Assembly: GCA_016786595.1 (NCBI GenBank)
Contig: JAEUWB010000060.1
Coordinates: 1-64,000 of the forward strand
Length of the DNA: 64,000 nucleotides
Source: a bacterium
GTDB lineage: Bacteria; Bdellovibrionota_C; UBA2361; SZUA-149; JAEUWB01
Direction of reading: 5' to 3'
Shown: positions 1 through 8,339 of the stretch, piece by piece
Layout: each line of letters starts with the position of its first letter
Numbering within the stretch: the first letter of the stretch is position 1
The notes under the pieces: model-generated
Database searches by the model: none
Told to the model about the DNA's origin: nothing
The model's input: the letters and a program-made list of their open reading frames with translations, nothing else
Made by a program: the position numbers and the translations under genes

Positions 1-17
1 AGCTATATATCTTTATT

Positions 18-1238
18 ATGAGCACTGAAAAAACTCCTCTTGAAAAACAAGTATCCCCACTGGTCCAAAAATTCATCCTTGGAGCAGTCATTGCTGTAAT
101 CCTGCTAATTGTCGTCCTCCGGTTGATCCCTGTTGATGATAAGGGCGGCTATGTGGAAATAAAAAGCAAACCAAAAGCCAAGAAAGAATTCACAATTACT
201 GGCATAGAGGCGGCGCAGAAAACTTCAACCTTTTTGAAAAATCTAGAAACACAGAGCCAAGCATTTGAAATTAAAACTTGTAATGCCGAAGGCAAGTGTG
301 CATTTGAGGGGAAACAGACGGCCCCCTCTTACGCTTGGAAAATACTTGCATACTCTGCTCTATTAAATCTCTCTAAAGAGGCTTCTTATCTCAGTAAAAT
401 TTCATCGATCTATGATGAAATGTATAAAATTTCAGACGGCACTGATTTATCATGGAGTGCTGCGCAGATTTTCTTTGCTTTTAAAACTACTGGGGAAATT
501 GCCTATACCGATCGAATCTATGAAGCAGTGCGTGGATTCCGCGAAGTCGTAGAATCAAATTTTGACCCCAAGAAACACGCACAAGAATCAATGCTACTTG
601 CTGTAGGCGCGCGCCAAATGGCCCTCGTGTATGGCATGCTTGGTGATAAGAAAATTGTGGAATTTTTACGTAACAAGCGCAGCATTTCTTATAAAGCTGA
701 TCTTTTCGAGAAAGACCGTACTGCCTTTAAGGAAGCAGGAAAAAAATTGCTAGATTTAGCGATTCAATCCGACTCAGCCCACGGCAATATCGTCCCCGGA
801 ATCTCTGAGTTTCGCGAAGATGGCTGTTGGATAGCTCTAGCTAAACTTGAGTTTGCTCGCTCAGCTGAGGAGCCTAAGTACTATGAAGAGCTGCAAGAAT
901 TATTCAAAAAACTTGATTTCTCTGAGCGTAATTACAAGCAGCTATTATTCTCATCGGCCTCCCAAGTCCACCCCTGTATCGAGGTGCTCCTTGATCTTTC
1001 CGAGAAAAATCAAGACTTTAAGGCAGATGCTCAAGCCCTCATGGAGCATTTCGTGCTAGCAGTTTGGGATACCCCTATACATAAAATTTGCGACGGAGAT
1101 TTCGGATATCTTGCATCTTATAGGTCACATGGTTCGGAATGCGCGAACAATATAAAGGCCAATACTGATGCCGCGTATGCCATTTATTTACTATCACGCT
1201 TCAATGAGCAGCAGTTAAAGGTAGCAGTCCATGAGTAA
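18..1238 (+). CDS. Membrane-anchored protein of unknown function, helical
   Basis: I do not recognise this family. The 406-residue product has a short charged N-terminus, one hydrophobic segment at about residues 17-39 with no clear cleavage site, and then a long, mostly helical, soluble region. It is therefore probably anchored in the inner membrane with the bulk outside the cytoplasm. Cys pairs at about 88-93, and more Cys near the C-terminus, could form disulfides. The ATG used here is the first in frame. Only 17 bases precede it in the window, so a start further upstream cannot be excluded. Its 3' end overlaps the start of the next gene by 8 bp, which suggests translational coupling with the serine-rich secreted protein. 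Confidence 0.7.
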   Translation: MSTEKTPLEKQVSPLVQKFILGAVIAVILLIVVLRLIPVDDKGGYVEIKSKPKAKKEFTITGIEAAQKTSTFLKNLETQSQAFEIKTCNAEGKCAFEGKQTAPSYAWKILAYSALLNLSKEASYLSKISSIYDEMYKISDGTDLSWSAAQIFFAFKTTGEIAYTDRIYEAVRGFREVVESNFDPKKHAQESMLLAVGARQMALVYGMLGDKKIVEFLRNKRSISYKADLFEKDRTAFKEAGKKLLDLAIQSDSAHGNIVPGISEFREDGCWIALAKLEFARSAEEPKYYEELQELFKKLDFSERNYKQLLFSSASQVHPCIEVLLDLSEKNQDFKADAQALMEHFVLAVWDTPIHKICDGDFGYLASYRSHGSECANNIKANTDAAYAIYLLSRFNEQQLKVAVHE

Positions 1239-2388
1239 GTATAAATCACTAATATTAAACATTTCGCTATTGCTAGCTTTAGTTAGTTTCGGCTTTGTTA
1301 GCAGTGCATTTGCTCAGTGTAATGGTGGTAGCTATGACGGTGGTTCCTGCGACCCTGCTCGAGATGGAAAATGCTGCGGTTCAAATGGCCAGTGGTGCCG
1401 CTGTTTAAATGCAGGCGAACAGTGCGGTTCTAAAAGCGGTGATTGTCGTGAACACCCACGCTGCAACGGATTAGAAGATTGTGACCCGCAACCTCCAGGC
1501 GGTTCTACCTGGGGACAATGCGCATTTAACCCAAAATGCCGCGAACTCTGCGATGACGGAGAAACAAGAAAGTATAACTGCACGCCCAACACCTGCCCAT
1601 GTAAGGGTTGTAGTAACCGTATCCCGTTCTGCTATCCTGAACCAAACGACTGCCCTCCAAGCTCCTCCAGTAGCTCCTCCTCCGGAACAACCTCAAGCAG
1701 CGGAACTGGAAGCTCAAGCTCAAGTGGTGGACCGATTCCGAATTGCTTAGAACTTGTAGAAACTGAGGGAGAGGCTGGTAGTAGCGGTAGCATGACTTTC
1801 GAGGAGTGCTGCGATCTTTACCCTGAAAATCCTGAATGCCAAGGCACTGGAAGCTCATCCAGTAGCTCTGGATCTACATCATCATCTTCAGGCTCAACAA
1901 GCTCATCTTCCTCATCAAGCGGGAATGCAAGCTCGTCTTCAAGCTCAAGTAGTAGCGGAACATCAAGCACTTCTTCTGGATCATCAAGCTCGAGCTCTTC
2001 ATCCTCAAGCTCCTCTTCTTCCAGCAGCAGTTCTACAAGTACAACCAGTGCCAGCTCAGCCAGTAGCTCGTCTTCAAGTTCTTCAAGCTCAAGTAGTAGC
2101 TCCTCAACGAGCACTTCTTCAACTTCAAGTTCATCGAGCTCTAGTTCGTCCTCATCGAGCTCGTCAAGTAGTAGCTCCGCAAGTACTACTAGCGCCAGTT
2201 CGGCCAGTAGCTCGTCTTCAAGTTCTTCAAGCTCAAGTAGTAGCTCCTCAACGAGCACTTCTTCAACTTCAAGTTCATCGAGCTCTAGTTCATCGTCGTC
2301 GAGCTCGTCGAGTAGTAGCTCTACAAGTACTACTAGCGCTAGCTCGTCTTCAAGCGGAACTCCGCGAGGTGTAAGACTAGTTAACTAG
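1231..2388 (+). CDS. Secreted Cys-rich protein with long poly-Ser tail
   Basis: Residues 1-28 form a signal peptide (hydrophobic core, then SAFAQ). Residues 29-150 hold about 20 cysteines in short spacings, like a small disulfide-rich extracellular domain. After a short linker domain (about 165-205), nearly 170 residues are Ser with scattered Thr, Ala and Gly, encoded by TCN and AGY codons in 144-bp tandem repeats. The protein ends in a short basic tail (RGVRLVN) with no recognisable anchor or sorting domain. Such Ser-rich linkers usually connect extracellular domains, so ending just after one is odd. The gene may have lost a C-terminal domain: an intergenic repeat begins 17 bp after the stop. 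It overlaps the upstream membrane protein gene and probably acts with it. Function unknown. Confidence 0.75.
   Translation: MSKYKSLILNISLLLALVSFGFVSSAFAQCNGGSYDGGSCDPARDGKCCGSNGQWCRCLNAGEQCGSKSGDCREHPRCNGLEDCDPQPPGGSTWGQCAFNPKCRELCDDGETRKYNCTPNTCPCKGCSNRIPFCYPEPNDCPPSSSSSSSSGTTSSSGTGSSSSSGGPIPNCLELVETEGEAGSSGSMTFEECCDLYPENPECQGTGSSSSSSGSTSSSSGSTSSSSSSSGNASSSSSSSSSGTSSTSSGSSSSSSSSSSSSSSSSSSTSTTSASSASSSSSSSSSSSSSSSTSTSSTSSSSSSSSSSSSSSSSSSASTTSASSASSSSSSSSSSSSSSSTSTSSTSSSSSSSSSSSSSSSSSSTSTTSASSSSSGTPRGVRLVN
2032..2349 (+). repeat. 144-bp tandem repeats encoding Ser-rich segment
   Basis: A 144-bp (48-codon) unit occurs at least twice with few differences, plus a partial third copy. The string AGTAGCTCGTCTTCAAG recurs at 2063 and 2207, and AAGTACTACTAGCGC recurs at 2181 and 2325. 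The period is a multiple of three, so copy-number change keeps the reading frame. Confidence 0.85.
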
Positions 2389-2404
2389 GATGAGATCGCT
2401 CCCC

Positions 2405-2520
2405 TAGGCTTAGGCTTGAACTTATTCTTATTTGACCCATGTCATCTTTCGACTTCACTCCTCGCCATACTTGGCTCGTCGTTTCGCTCAAGATGACATC
2501 TAGTAGCCTATGCCTAAGCA
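2405..2520. repeat. Intergenic inverted-repeat element (GCTTAGGCTTGAACTT family, member 1)
   Basis: The left end carries CTTAGGCTTGAACTT and the right end a decayed GCCTATGCCTAAGC. A second hairpin unit sits inside, from GTCATCTT at 2441 to AAGATGAC at 2497. It lies directly after the stop of the serine-rich gene and may act as its terminator. Four related elements occur elsewhere in the window. Confidence 0.7.
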
Positions 2521-2609
2521 ACCAAGACCCAACACCACTCTTAAACTCAGCGATTGTTGTAGTAGATTAGATCCGCTAAGCTCATCCCCAATCTATTGGA
2601 GCTTAAGCT

Positions 2610-3167
2610 ATGATGCTTTCAGATTTAGATATCCGCGAAGCGATTAAAAAAGGTTGGATTGCTGTAGACCCCTTCTACGACAAGTCAATTCGTCCTGCAG
2701 GATTAACTCTACACCTCGGGGAAAAGCTACTGCGCCCTAAACCAGGCAAAGTCGTCGATATTAAAAGCGACAAAATCCCAGATTATGATGAAATCACAAT
2801 CTCCATGGACAAGCCTTACGAACTACAACCCAGCGAATTTGTACTCGCTCATACATACGAGAAAGTGACGGTTTCAACCAAACTTGGATTTTTAATTGAA
2901 GGCCGTAGCACACTTGCCCGTGTCGGGCTGACAATTGTCCAAACTGCGATGCTTGTTTATCCCGGGCACACAAACCGCTGCGTCACGCTGGAACTTGCCA
3001 ATCACGGCCCCAATGCAATTTTACTTTATCCGAAGATGAAAATTGCCCGCGCTGCCTTGATTGAACTTAAAACTGCAGCCTCTATCCCTTATGACCAGAC
3101 AGGCAAATACCGCAATCAAGAAGCAGTCGGGCGTCCGATTTTTGAAGATGAGTTTTTTGAGGAGTAG
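2610..3167 (+). CDS. dcd: dCTP deaminase
   Basis: This enzyme deaminates dCTP to dUTP, the precursor route to dTMP, in the cytosol; a homotrimer is expected. The 185-residue length fits the family. The substrate motif RSTLARVG lies at 99-106. The catalytic Glu is E128 in VTLEL. The C-terminal triphosphate-binding segment YDQTGKY is at 161-167. The first ATG (2610) has TTGGAG 8 nt upstream; a second ATG follows immediately. Some relatives are bifunctional deaminase/dUTPases, and I cannot tell these apart by eye. It stands alone, with a repeat element upstream and a convergent aminotransferase downstream. Confidence 0.93.
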   Translation: MMLSDLDIREAIKKGWIAVDPFYDKSIRPAGLTLHLGEKLLRPKPGKVVDIKSDKIPDYDEITISMDKPYELQPSEFVLAHTYEKVTVSTKLGFLIEGRSTLARVGLTIVQTAMLVYPGHTNRCVTLELANHGPNAILLYPKMKIARAALIELKTAASIPYDQTGKYRNQEAVGRPIFEDEFFEE

Positions 3168-3264
3168 ACTTTTCTAGATTTTTTTAAGGAAACTACTTAA
3201 AAAACTGCAGAGAACGAATTTCTAACCAAAATTAAAAAAATAAAAGCAGCCAAGGAGAAAAACT

Positions 3265-3297
3265 CAGGTCGCCGAAATTGCTAATTTCGACGACCTG
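3265..3297 (-). terminator. Rho-independent terminator of the downstream minus-strand aminotransferase
   Basis: A 15-bp stem with one mismatch (CAGGTCG...CGACCTG) closes a 3-nt loop. Read on the minus strand it is followed by AGTTTTTC. It lies 25 bp beyond the stop of the aminotransferase gene at 3322. Confidence 0.8.
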
Positions 3298-3321
3298 TAG
3301 TGTTTTCGGCTCAGATCCCAG

Positions 3322-4725
3322 CTAGGCAGCTACGTTGACGCCAAACCACCCAAGCATACGCTCGATGCCGGCATCAACGTCAGCGAGTTGGTCCCCTAGA
3401 AGCGTTATCCGTAGACAGTTAGGAAGTCCCATCCCGCCGCACGGCATCGTTGCCACCAGCGCCTCCTCCATCAGTCGCTCGGCGATCTGTGTCGCATCCT
3501 GACTGACTTGGCCACGATGTTCAACTCCGATAAAGGAGCTCACATCTAAGCAGACGTAGATTGCCCCTGTTGGATCACCAACCATGGAGAGAATCGTGCA
3601 CTGAAGCGCAGACTTGATATTCTGCACTCGCTCGAAGGCCCAAAGCCCAAGGAGACCTGGAACTGACCTTCCTGGAGGCGCTTCTTCGTCTCCGAGGAGC
3701 TCTGCGGCGGTGGGATAGCCGACGCCGTTTAGCATGACACTCAGAGCTGTTTCCTGCAGGAAGAATGAAACGCCGTTTTGCAAATGCCCATATGCGCTCT
3801 TGAGCTTGTCGATCATAGGCTTTTCGCCGATCATATAACCGAGCCGAAGATCGGCAAGCGCAAAGCACTTAGTCAGGCTGCCGCACAGAACCACCCTTTC
3901 GGAAAGTTCCGGCGCATACGCAAGTAAGTGCGGAATTGGCTTCTCCCCGAAGGTAATCGCTTCATAGACCCCATCAATCACGATCACGCAGTCTGGGTAT
4001 CTCTTAACGAGTGCCCTGACTGCCTCGGCCAGCTCCTGCATTTGTTCTGCCGTGTGGCATACTCCTGTTGGATTGACATGGGTTTCAAGAAGTAAGATCT
4101 TAACGAGAGGCATTTCCTCGAGACCTTCGTTCCTTGGTCGACCAGAGATGAAATCCAATAACTGCTGACCTGTCAGGACACCTGCGGTGGATTCTGTTGG
4201 GATAGTCTCCCATGCACGGCCTTCGAGTGCAGCAATCTCTGGATGGCTAGGCCAGCCGACAGACCCCCGAACAACCAGGTCCCGATAGCTAGCAAAAGCT
4301 TTGAAGGCTGCCGAAAGTGCTCCCTTGCACCCTCCTCCAAAGAAGATGATTGCAGGGTCTCGGTAGCCGAGATTTCCACCGCGAACTTTTGCGTGGAGTT
4401 CAAGAATAGCTTCTTCAAGCTCTGGGTTTTGCGTCGGGTAACGAGAAGAACTTGATACTCGTGCCGCAGTAAGAGCAGACTCTCTGAACAAAGTAAATAT
4501 TGGTCCATGATCTGCCACATCACCTGAGGCCAAATCAGCGAAGTTAGGGCCATGCTCTGCTTTCATATTTTTGGCAGCACGAGCGATGGCAAGCGTTGAC
4601 GATGGTTGGATAGCAGCAAATGCTGCATTCATGATTCTATTCATTTGTTTCCCCAGGATTGACTTTTGTAAGTCGTGGGAGAGAAAAAACCTTTCGATTC
4701 GTTCCCTGCCATTCAGGAAAGTCAT
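3322..4725 (-). CDS. PLP-dependent class I/II aminotransferase family protein
   Basis: This is a fold-type I PLP enzyme of 467 residues, substrate unknown. The visible signature set is NPTG at 218-221, the cofactor Asp/Tyr pair in DGVYE (251-255), the Schiff-base lysine K286 in SLTKCF and the phosphate-binding R294. It is longer than typical aspartate aminotransferases, with an N-terminal helical extension. Codon choice and G+C look higher than in the flanking genes, and the gene has its own terminator, which hints at horizontal acquisition. It could be an alanine- or valine-type aminotransferase, or a C-S lyase relative. The next minus-strand aminotransferase (4843-6030) is only distantly similar and 117 bp away, so a shared transcript is possible but not obvious. 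Confidence 0.8.
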   Translation of the reverse strand: MTFLNGRERIERFFLSHDLQKSILGKQMNRIMNAAFAAIQPSSTLAIARAAKNMKAEHGPNFADLASGDVADHGPIFTLFRESALTAARVSSSSRYPTQNPELEEAILELHAKVRGGNLGYRDPAIIFFGGGCKGALSAAFKAFASYRDLVVRGSVGWPSHPEIAALEGRAWETIPTESTAGVLTGQQLLDFISGRPRNEGLEEMPLVKILLLETHVNPTGVCHTAEQMQELAEAVRALVKRYPDCVIVIDGVYEAITFGEKPIPHLLAYAPELSERVVLCGSLTKCFALADLRLGYMIGEKPMIDKLKSAYGHLQNGVSFFLQETALSVMLNGVGYPTAAELLGDEEAPPGRSVPGLLGLWAFERVQNIKSALQCTILSMVGDPTGAIYVCLDVSSFIGVEHRGQVSQDATQIAERLMEEALVATMPCGGMGLPNCLRITLLGDQLADVDAGIERMLGWFGVNVAA

Positions 4726-4842
4726 TTAGAATGATCTAAAATCTGAATAGCAAGGACAAAAAAACTACCCGTCTATAGTAAAGAAAGAACAAAAGTGGAA
4801 AGGTTGATTATAGCAGACGCTAAAAACTTAATCAAAACACTA

Positions 4843-6030
4843 TCAGCGCAGAGATTTAAGCCCAGCAATGATGCGATTCATTCCCTCTTCCACTAGATTT
4901 GGGTCACAAGCAAGACTTAAACGCAGCCCTGCAGGCCCTCCAAAAGGTGAAAGCGGTATTCCGCCAACATTAAAATTCTCAAGGAGATAATCAGCTAGTG
5001 CCCAGTCATCAGCAAATTTTTTACCTGCGCCGACATAGTCTCCAAGCAGTAATGAGAAGTAAAACGCCCCTTGTGGTTTAATAAAAGGGATTTGGGCTTT
5101 TTCAAAAAGCTCTGAAGCTTTCTGCACATTGCCTTGATAAATCTTGGAAAGTTCGCGCGGAAACGCCCCGTGGTCGTCAAACGCTCCCATCACGGCATAT
5201 TGCTGTGGCGCTGGAGGATTGCCCATCAATTGACTTTGTGTGGCATCATAGCGAGTGATAAATTCCTCTGTCCCCACCGCATAGCCGATTCGCCAGCCAG
5301 GTGCTGCATAGCCCTTGGCCCAGCCGGAAACTTTGACAACGTTTAGATCCTGAGCCAGCCCTAACAGAGAAAAATGCGCTTGTCCCTGATGTAAAATGTC
5401 CTCGTAAATTTCATCACTGATGATTGAAATTTGCGGGGCGTGTGTGCGAATTACATCGGCAAATCCCAAAAACTCATCCTTGGTGTAAACAATGCCACTT
5501 GGATTACTCGGTGAATTTAAAATTATCGCAGCAAGATTTGACCCGCCATGTTCGACAAAGGCTTGCTTAAGGAGATCTGTTGTCAGGCGATAGTTATCCG
5601 TAGCATTAGTTTGAATAACAATTGGAATACCACCGCAAGCAATCACGATTTCTCTGTAACTTGGCCAAAATGGCGCAACTAAAAGCACCTTGTCGCCGGG
5701 GTTAACTAGGCACATCAGCGAGCAAGTAAGCGCTGGTTTTACTCCAGCAGCGACGGAGATATTTTCTTTTTTAAACTTGCGCCCGTTTCGCTCACTTTCT
5801 CGCTGGGCAACTTTCTCACGCAGTGGTGCTACTCCCGAGGCCGGAGTGTATTTGGATTGATTAGCATTATCAGCAAGTGCCTTAAGCATTTGATCAGGCG
5901 GTAAGAGATGTGGTTGCCCCGCAGTGAAAGCAATCACTGGAAGTCCTTGACTGATTTTAGCTTGCACTTTTGCAGTCACTGCCAATGTTGGTGATTCGAG
6001 AATTTGTGTTGTGCGGATAGCGAATTTCAT
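4843..6030 (-). CDS. Aspartate aminotransferase-type class I aminotransferase
   Basis: It transfers the amino group of aspartate (or a related amino acid) to 2-oxoglutarate with PLP. Of its 395 residues I see NSPSNPSG (172-179, including the substrate-contacting N176), SDEIYED (205-211, with D206 on the pyridine N and Y209), Lys239 in SGWAKGY and R247, and a C-terminal GLRLSLAC containing the substrate-carboxylate Arg. These match the thermophile/Bacillus-type (subgroup I-gamma) aspartate aminotransferases. The stop of the upstream minus-strand heme O synthase gene is 8 bp away, so the two are probably co-transcribed. Prephenate aminotransferase activity is also possible in this subgroup. Confidence 0.88.
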   Translation of the reverse strand: MKFAIRTTQILESPTLAVTAKVQAKISQGLPVIAFTAGQPHLLPPDQMLKALADNANQSKYTPASGVAPLREKVAQRESERNGRKFKKENISVAAGVKPALTCSLMCLVNPGDKVLLVAPFWPSYREIVIACGGIPIVIQTNATDNYRLTTDLLKQAFVEHGGSNLAAIILNSPSNPSGIVYTKDEFLGFADVIRTHAPQISIISDEIYEDILHQGQAHFSLLGLAQDLNVVKVSGWAKGYAAPGWRIGYAVGTEEFITRYDATQSQLMGNPPAPQQYAVMGAFDDHGAFPRELSKIYQGNVQKASELFEKAQIPFIKPQGAFYFSLLLGDYVGAGKKFADDWALADYLLENFNVGGIPLSPFGGPAGLRLSLACDPNLVEEGMNRIIAGLKSLR

Positions 6031-6038
6031 TTTTGACC

Positions 6039-7013
6039 TTAAATTAGAGTTGAATCAATAACAATTAAAATAAAAAATAACGCCAGGTAGATCATCGAGA
6101 ATCCGAAAACTGACCAAGCTTCTTTGTCATGCTTTTCAGGAAATAGCTGATGATCAATCCCAATCAGTCTCCAGGTGCGAAAGGCAAATAAACTGGAAAG
6201 TAAAACTAATCCGATAAGTGAGGTAAGTCCCAGTGTTTGATCACTTAGAAATAGTAAAACACTGACGGGTATTAAAGAGAGTGCATAGAGAAACATTTGC
6301 CACTTAGTGGCAACTTTGCCCTGTACGTTTGGCAGCATGGGGACTCCTGCTTTTTCATAATCTGCACTTTTATTGAGGGCTAAGGCCCAAAAATGTGGTG
6401 GAGTCCATAAGAAAATTACTAAAAATAAAATACAGGCCGTAAAATTAACTTCACCTGTAACAGCCGCCCAACCAACCAGCGGTGGGATCGCACCAGCAGC
6501 GCCGCCGATCACGATATTTTGTGGGGTCAAACGCTTCAAAAAAATTGTATAGGCCAGCACATAAAACAAATGGCCAAATAACGACAAGGCAGCAGCAAGT
6601 GGATTAACGTAGTAATGCAAAATAAAGAACCCTACACCGGCAAGTAAAATTGCATAGCACAGCGCAAATTCCGGACTAATTCTTCCCGCCGGTAGTGGGC
6701 GATTTTTGGTGCGCCGCATAATTGCGTCAATATCGCGATCCCAAATACAATTTAGAGTGCTGGCAGATGCTGACATCAATGCGCCGCCGAGAAGCACCAG
6801 GCCCATCAAGGAGAGTCCAACTTGCCCCTTTGCGGCTAAAACCATCGGGCAAAGTGTTGAGATCAAAAGCAGCACAATAATTCCAGGCTTTGTCAAAGCA
6901 ACTAGATCCTTAACTGCTACCTCAGTGAATAAGGTATGAGCACGATTAGCCTGCGCATGGCTGCGACCTGAAATAACATTTGTTGCTGTTTGTGATGGAC
7001 TAAACTGACTCAT
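6039..7013 (-). CDS. ctaB: Protoheme IX farnesyltransferase (heme O synthase)
   Basis: It transfers a farnesyl group to heme B to give heme O, the precursor of the heme A/O cofactor of cytochrome oxidases. This UbiA-superfamily membrane enzyme has about nine transmembrane helices in 324 residues. The first polyprenyl-diphosphate/Mg motif is N88-x3-D92-x3-D96 in LNCIWDRDID, followed by RTKNRPLPAG, which is diagnostic of CyoE/CtaB. An unusual soluble N-terminus of about 33 residues precedes the first helix. No oxidase subunit gene lies nearby. It is 8 bp upstream of the aspartate aminotransferase gene and likely forms an operon with it. Confidence 0.95.
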   Translation of the reverse strand: MSQFSPSQTATNVISGRSHAQANRAHTLFTEVAVKDLVALTKPGIIVLLLISTLCPMVLAAKGQVGLSLMGLVLLGGALMSASASTLNCIWDRDIDAIMRRTKNRPLPAGRISPEFALCYAILLAGVGFFILHYYVNPLAAALSLFGHLFYVLAYTIFLKRLTPQNIVIGGAAGAIPPLVGWAAVTGEVNFTACILFLVIFLWTPPHFWALALNKSADYEKAGVPMLPNVQGKVATKWQMFLYALSLIPVSVLLFLSDQTLGLTSLIGLVLLSSLFAFRTWRLIGIDHQLFPEKHDKEAWSVFGFSMIYLALFFILIVIDSTLI

Positions 7014-7109
7014 ACGGAAAAGTTATACCTAACATAAAGCGTAAAAATGCTAAAGCTTTGGCAGATTTCAGTTAATATGTGATTAATTTCAAGCGAAATT
7101 CGCCTGCTC

Positions 7110-8117
7110 TTATCCAGCGAGCTGTTGGCTAAAACCCAAATCAATTTCTGGTAGCAAGTCGTCGGGTAATTTTTGCGTGATAGTAATTAGCTCTTCAATT
7201 TCACGCGCAACATGTAAATAATTCTCAGCAAGCGTTGCAGCCTGTTTGCGATCGAAGGCAGTTTGCGAAAGAAAGCTTAATTGATTTTGCTGCTCGGTGC
7301 GATAAATCATGGCATGCAGCAGATAAATTGGCCGAGTGTCGATTGTCTTTTTCAATGCAGGGTCTGCGGCTTTATTTTTCTTCTCGCAGCTACGGAGTAG
7401 TGACAAGAAACTGTCTTTAGTGGCGATGTCCTGTTCAGAACTCCCTAACTCCTGAGAGGCGTCAAGATTTAAATTCGCAGTCATACGCTCTGCGCCAAGC
7501 GCTCGCACACGCGAGGCTGAACGATTCACCATCGTGCGCACAATCGCCCAACGTGGCCTTTGAATATGTCGGGCATTTTCGACAAGCTCCTCCAAACTCC
7601 AAATCGCCATTTCGCTAGCATCAACAGGAACGACTGCTAAATCGGCTGCAGCAATGGCATTACGTGTGATCACATTAAAATCAGGTGGTGTATCGATAAT
7701 GATTTGGTCATATTCGTCATAGAGATTGTGAATTAATTGAGGGAAAAGCTTAGCAAAAGCCTTAGCACCAACGCCCCAAATTAGGTGCCTTAGTTCAGAA
7801 CCGCCAACAATCAGATCAAGCGAAGGGCGCACATTCTCACACAAACCATCGAGATCTAGCAATTGATCGAACAAACTCAGACGTTCTTCATCACTTTCTT
7901 CAGTCAGAATTTCACGATTTAAAAACAGTTTGGCTAGCGCCGCAGAATTAGTCCGCGCGGCATCGTGCTTGGTAAAAAGTCGAGTGGCGTGCGCTGCTGG
8001 ATCGCAATCGATTAACAACGTGCGACATCCACGGCAAGCAAAAGCATGCGCAACGTTAACTGAAAGTGATGTCTTACCTACTCCACCCTTGAGAGATGTG
8101 AAGCTGATTACGCTCAT
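7110..8117 (-). CDS. Orphan ParA/MinD-superfamily ATPase
   Basis: A deviant Walker A ATPase of 335 residues: KGGVGKTS at 10-17, the LLIDCDPAAHAT strand, and IIDTPPDFN as the Walker B region near residue 140. ATP-dependent dimers of this type position DNA or protein cargo on the nucleoid. About 60 extra C-terminal residues exceed a minimal ParA. No parB gene or obvious parS cluster lies in this window, so chromosome segregation is not implied; such orphans often position other complexes. The start ATG is followed directly by the P-loop strand. Upstream, the 219 bp before the divergent oxidoreductase gene hold only a small palindrome (GCTGATCAGC, 8179-8188). Confidence 0.85.
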   Translation of the reverse strand: MSVISFTSLKGGVGKTSLSVNVAHAFACRGCRTLLIDCDPAAHATRLFTKHDAARTNSAALAKLFLNREILTEESDEERLSLFDQLLDLDGLCENVRPSLDLIVGGSELRHLIWGVGAKAFAKLFPQLIHNLYDEYDQIIIDTPPDFNVITRNAIAAADLAVVPVDASEMAIWSLEELVENARHIQRPRWAIVRTMVNRSASRVRALGAERMTANLNLDASQELGSSEQDIATKDSFLSLLRSCEKKNKAADPALKKTIDTRPIYLLHAMIYRTEQQNQLSFLSQTAFDRKQAATLAENYLHVAREIEELITITQKLPDDLLPEIDLGFSQQLAG

Positions 8118-8339
8118 GAAAATTAAATCCTAATGCACTACATCCACTACCACACAGCAACAACTCGTCGATGAAACTGCTGATCAGCTGGAAGGAACTG
8201 TTGAATATGAACGGAGGTAATTTTTCTGTAAAGATATTTATTATCCACGCTAATCAAAAAATTTTTCAGGGAATGATGTTAGAAAATTTTAATTATTTTT
8301 TGTGACTTGAAGCATTGATTTTTACTTCCCACAAATTTG

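Noticed and set aside
1818-2258. Long minus-strand ORF rich in Leu and Glu opposite the serine-rich gene
   Set aside because: It is the antisense of TCN/AGY serine repeats, which automatically reads as Glu, Leu and Asp; it has no start signal of its own.
2032-2349. CRISPR-like periodicity in the serine-rich region
   Set aside because: Repeat units are 144 bp with no conserved 25-40 bp repeat plus unique spacers, and the region is coding.
1925-2374. Plus-strand ORF rich in Gln, Val and Ala within the serine-rich region
   Set aside because: It is the other frame of the same repeats.
7110-8117. ParA as part of a parABS partition locus or plasmid origin
   Set aside because: No parB gene, parS cluster or replication gene is visible nearby.
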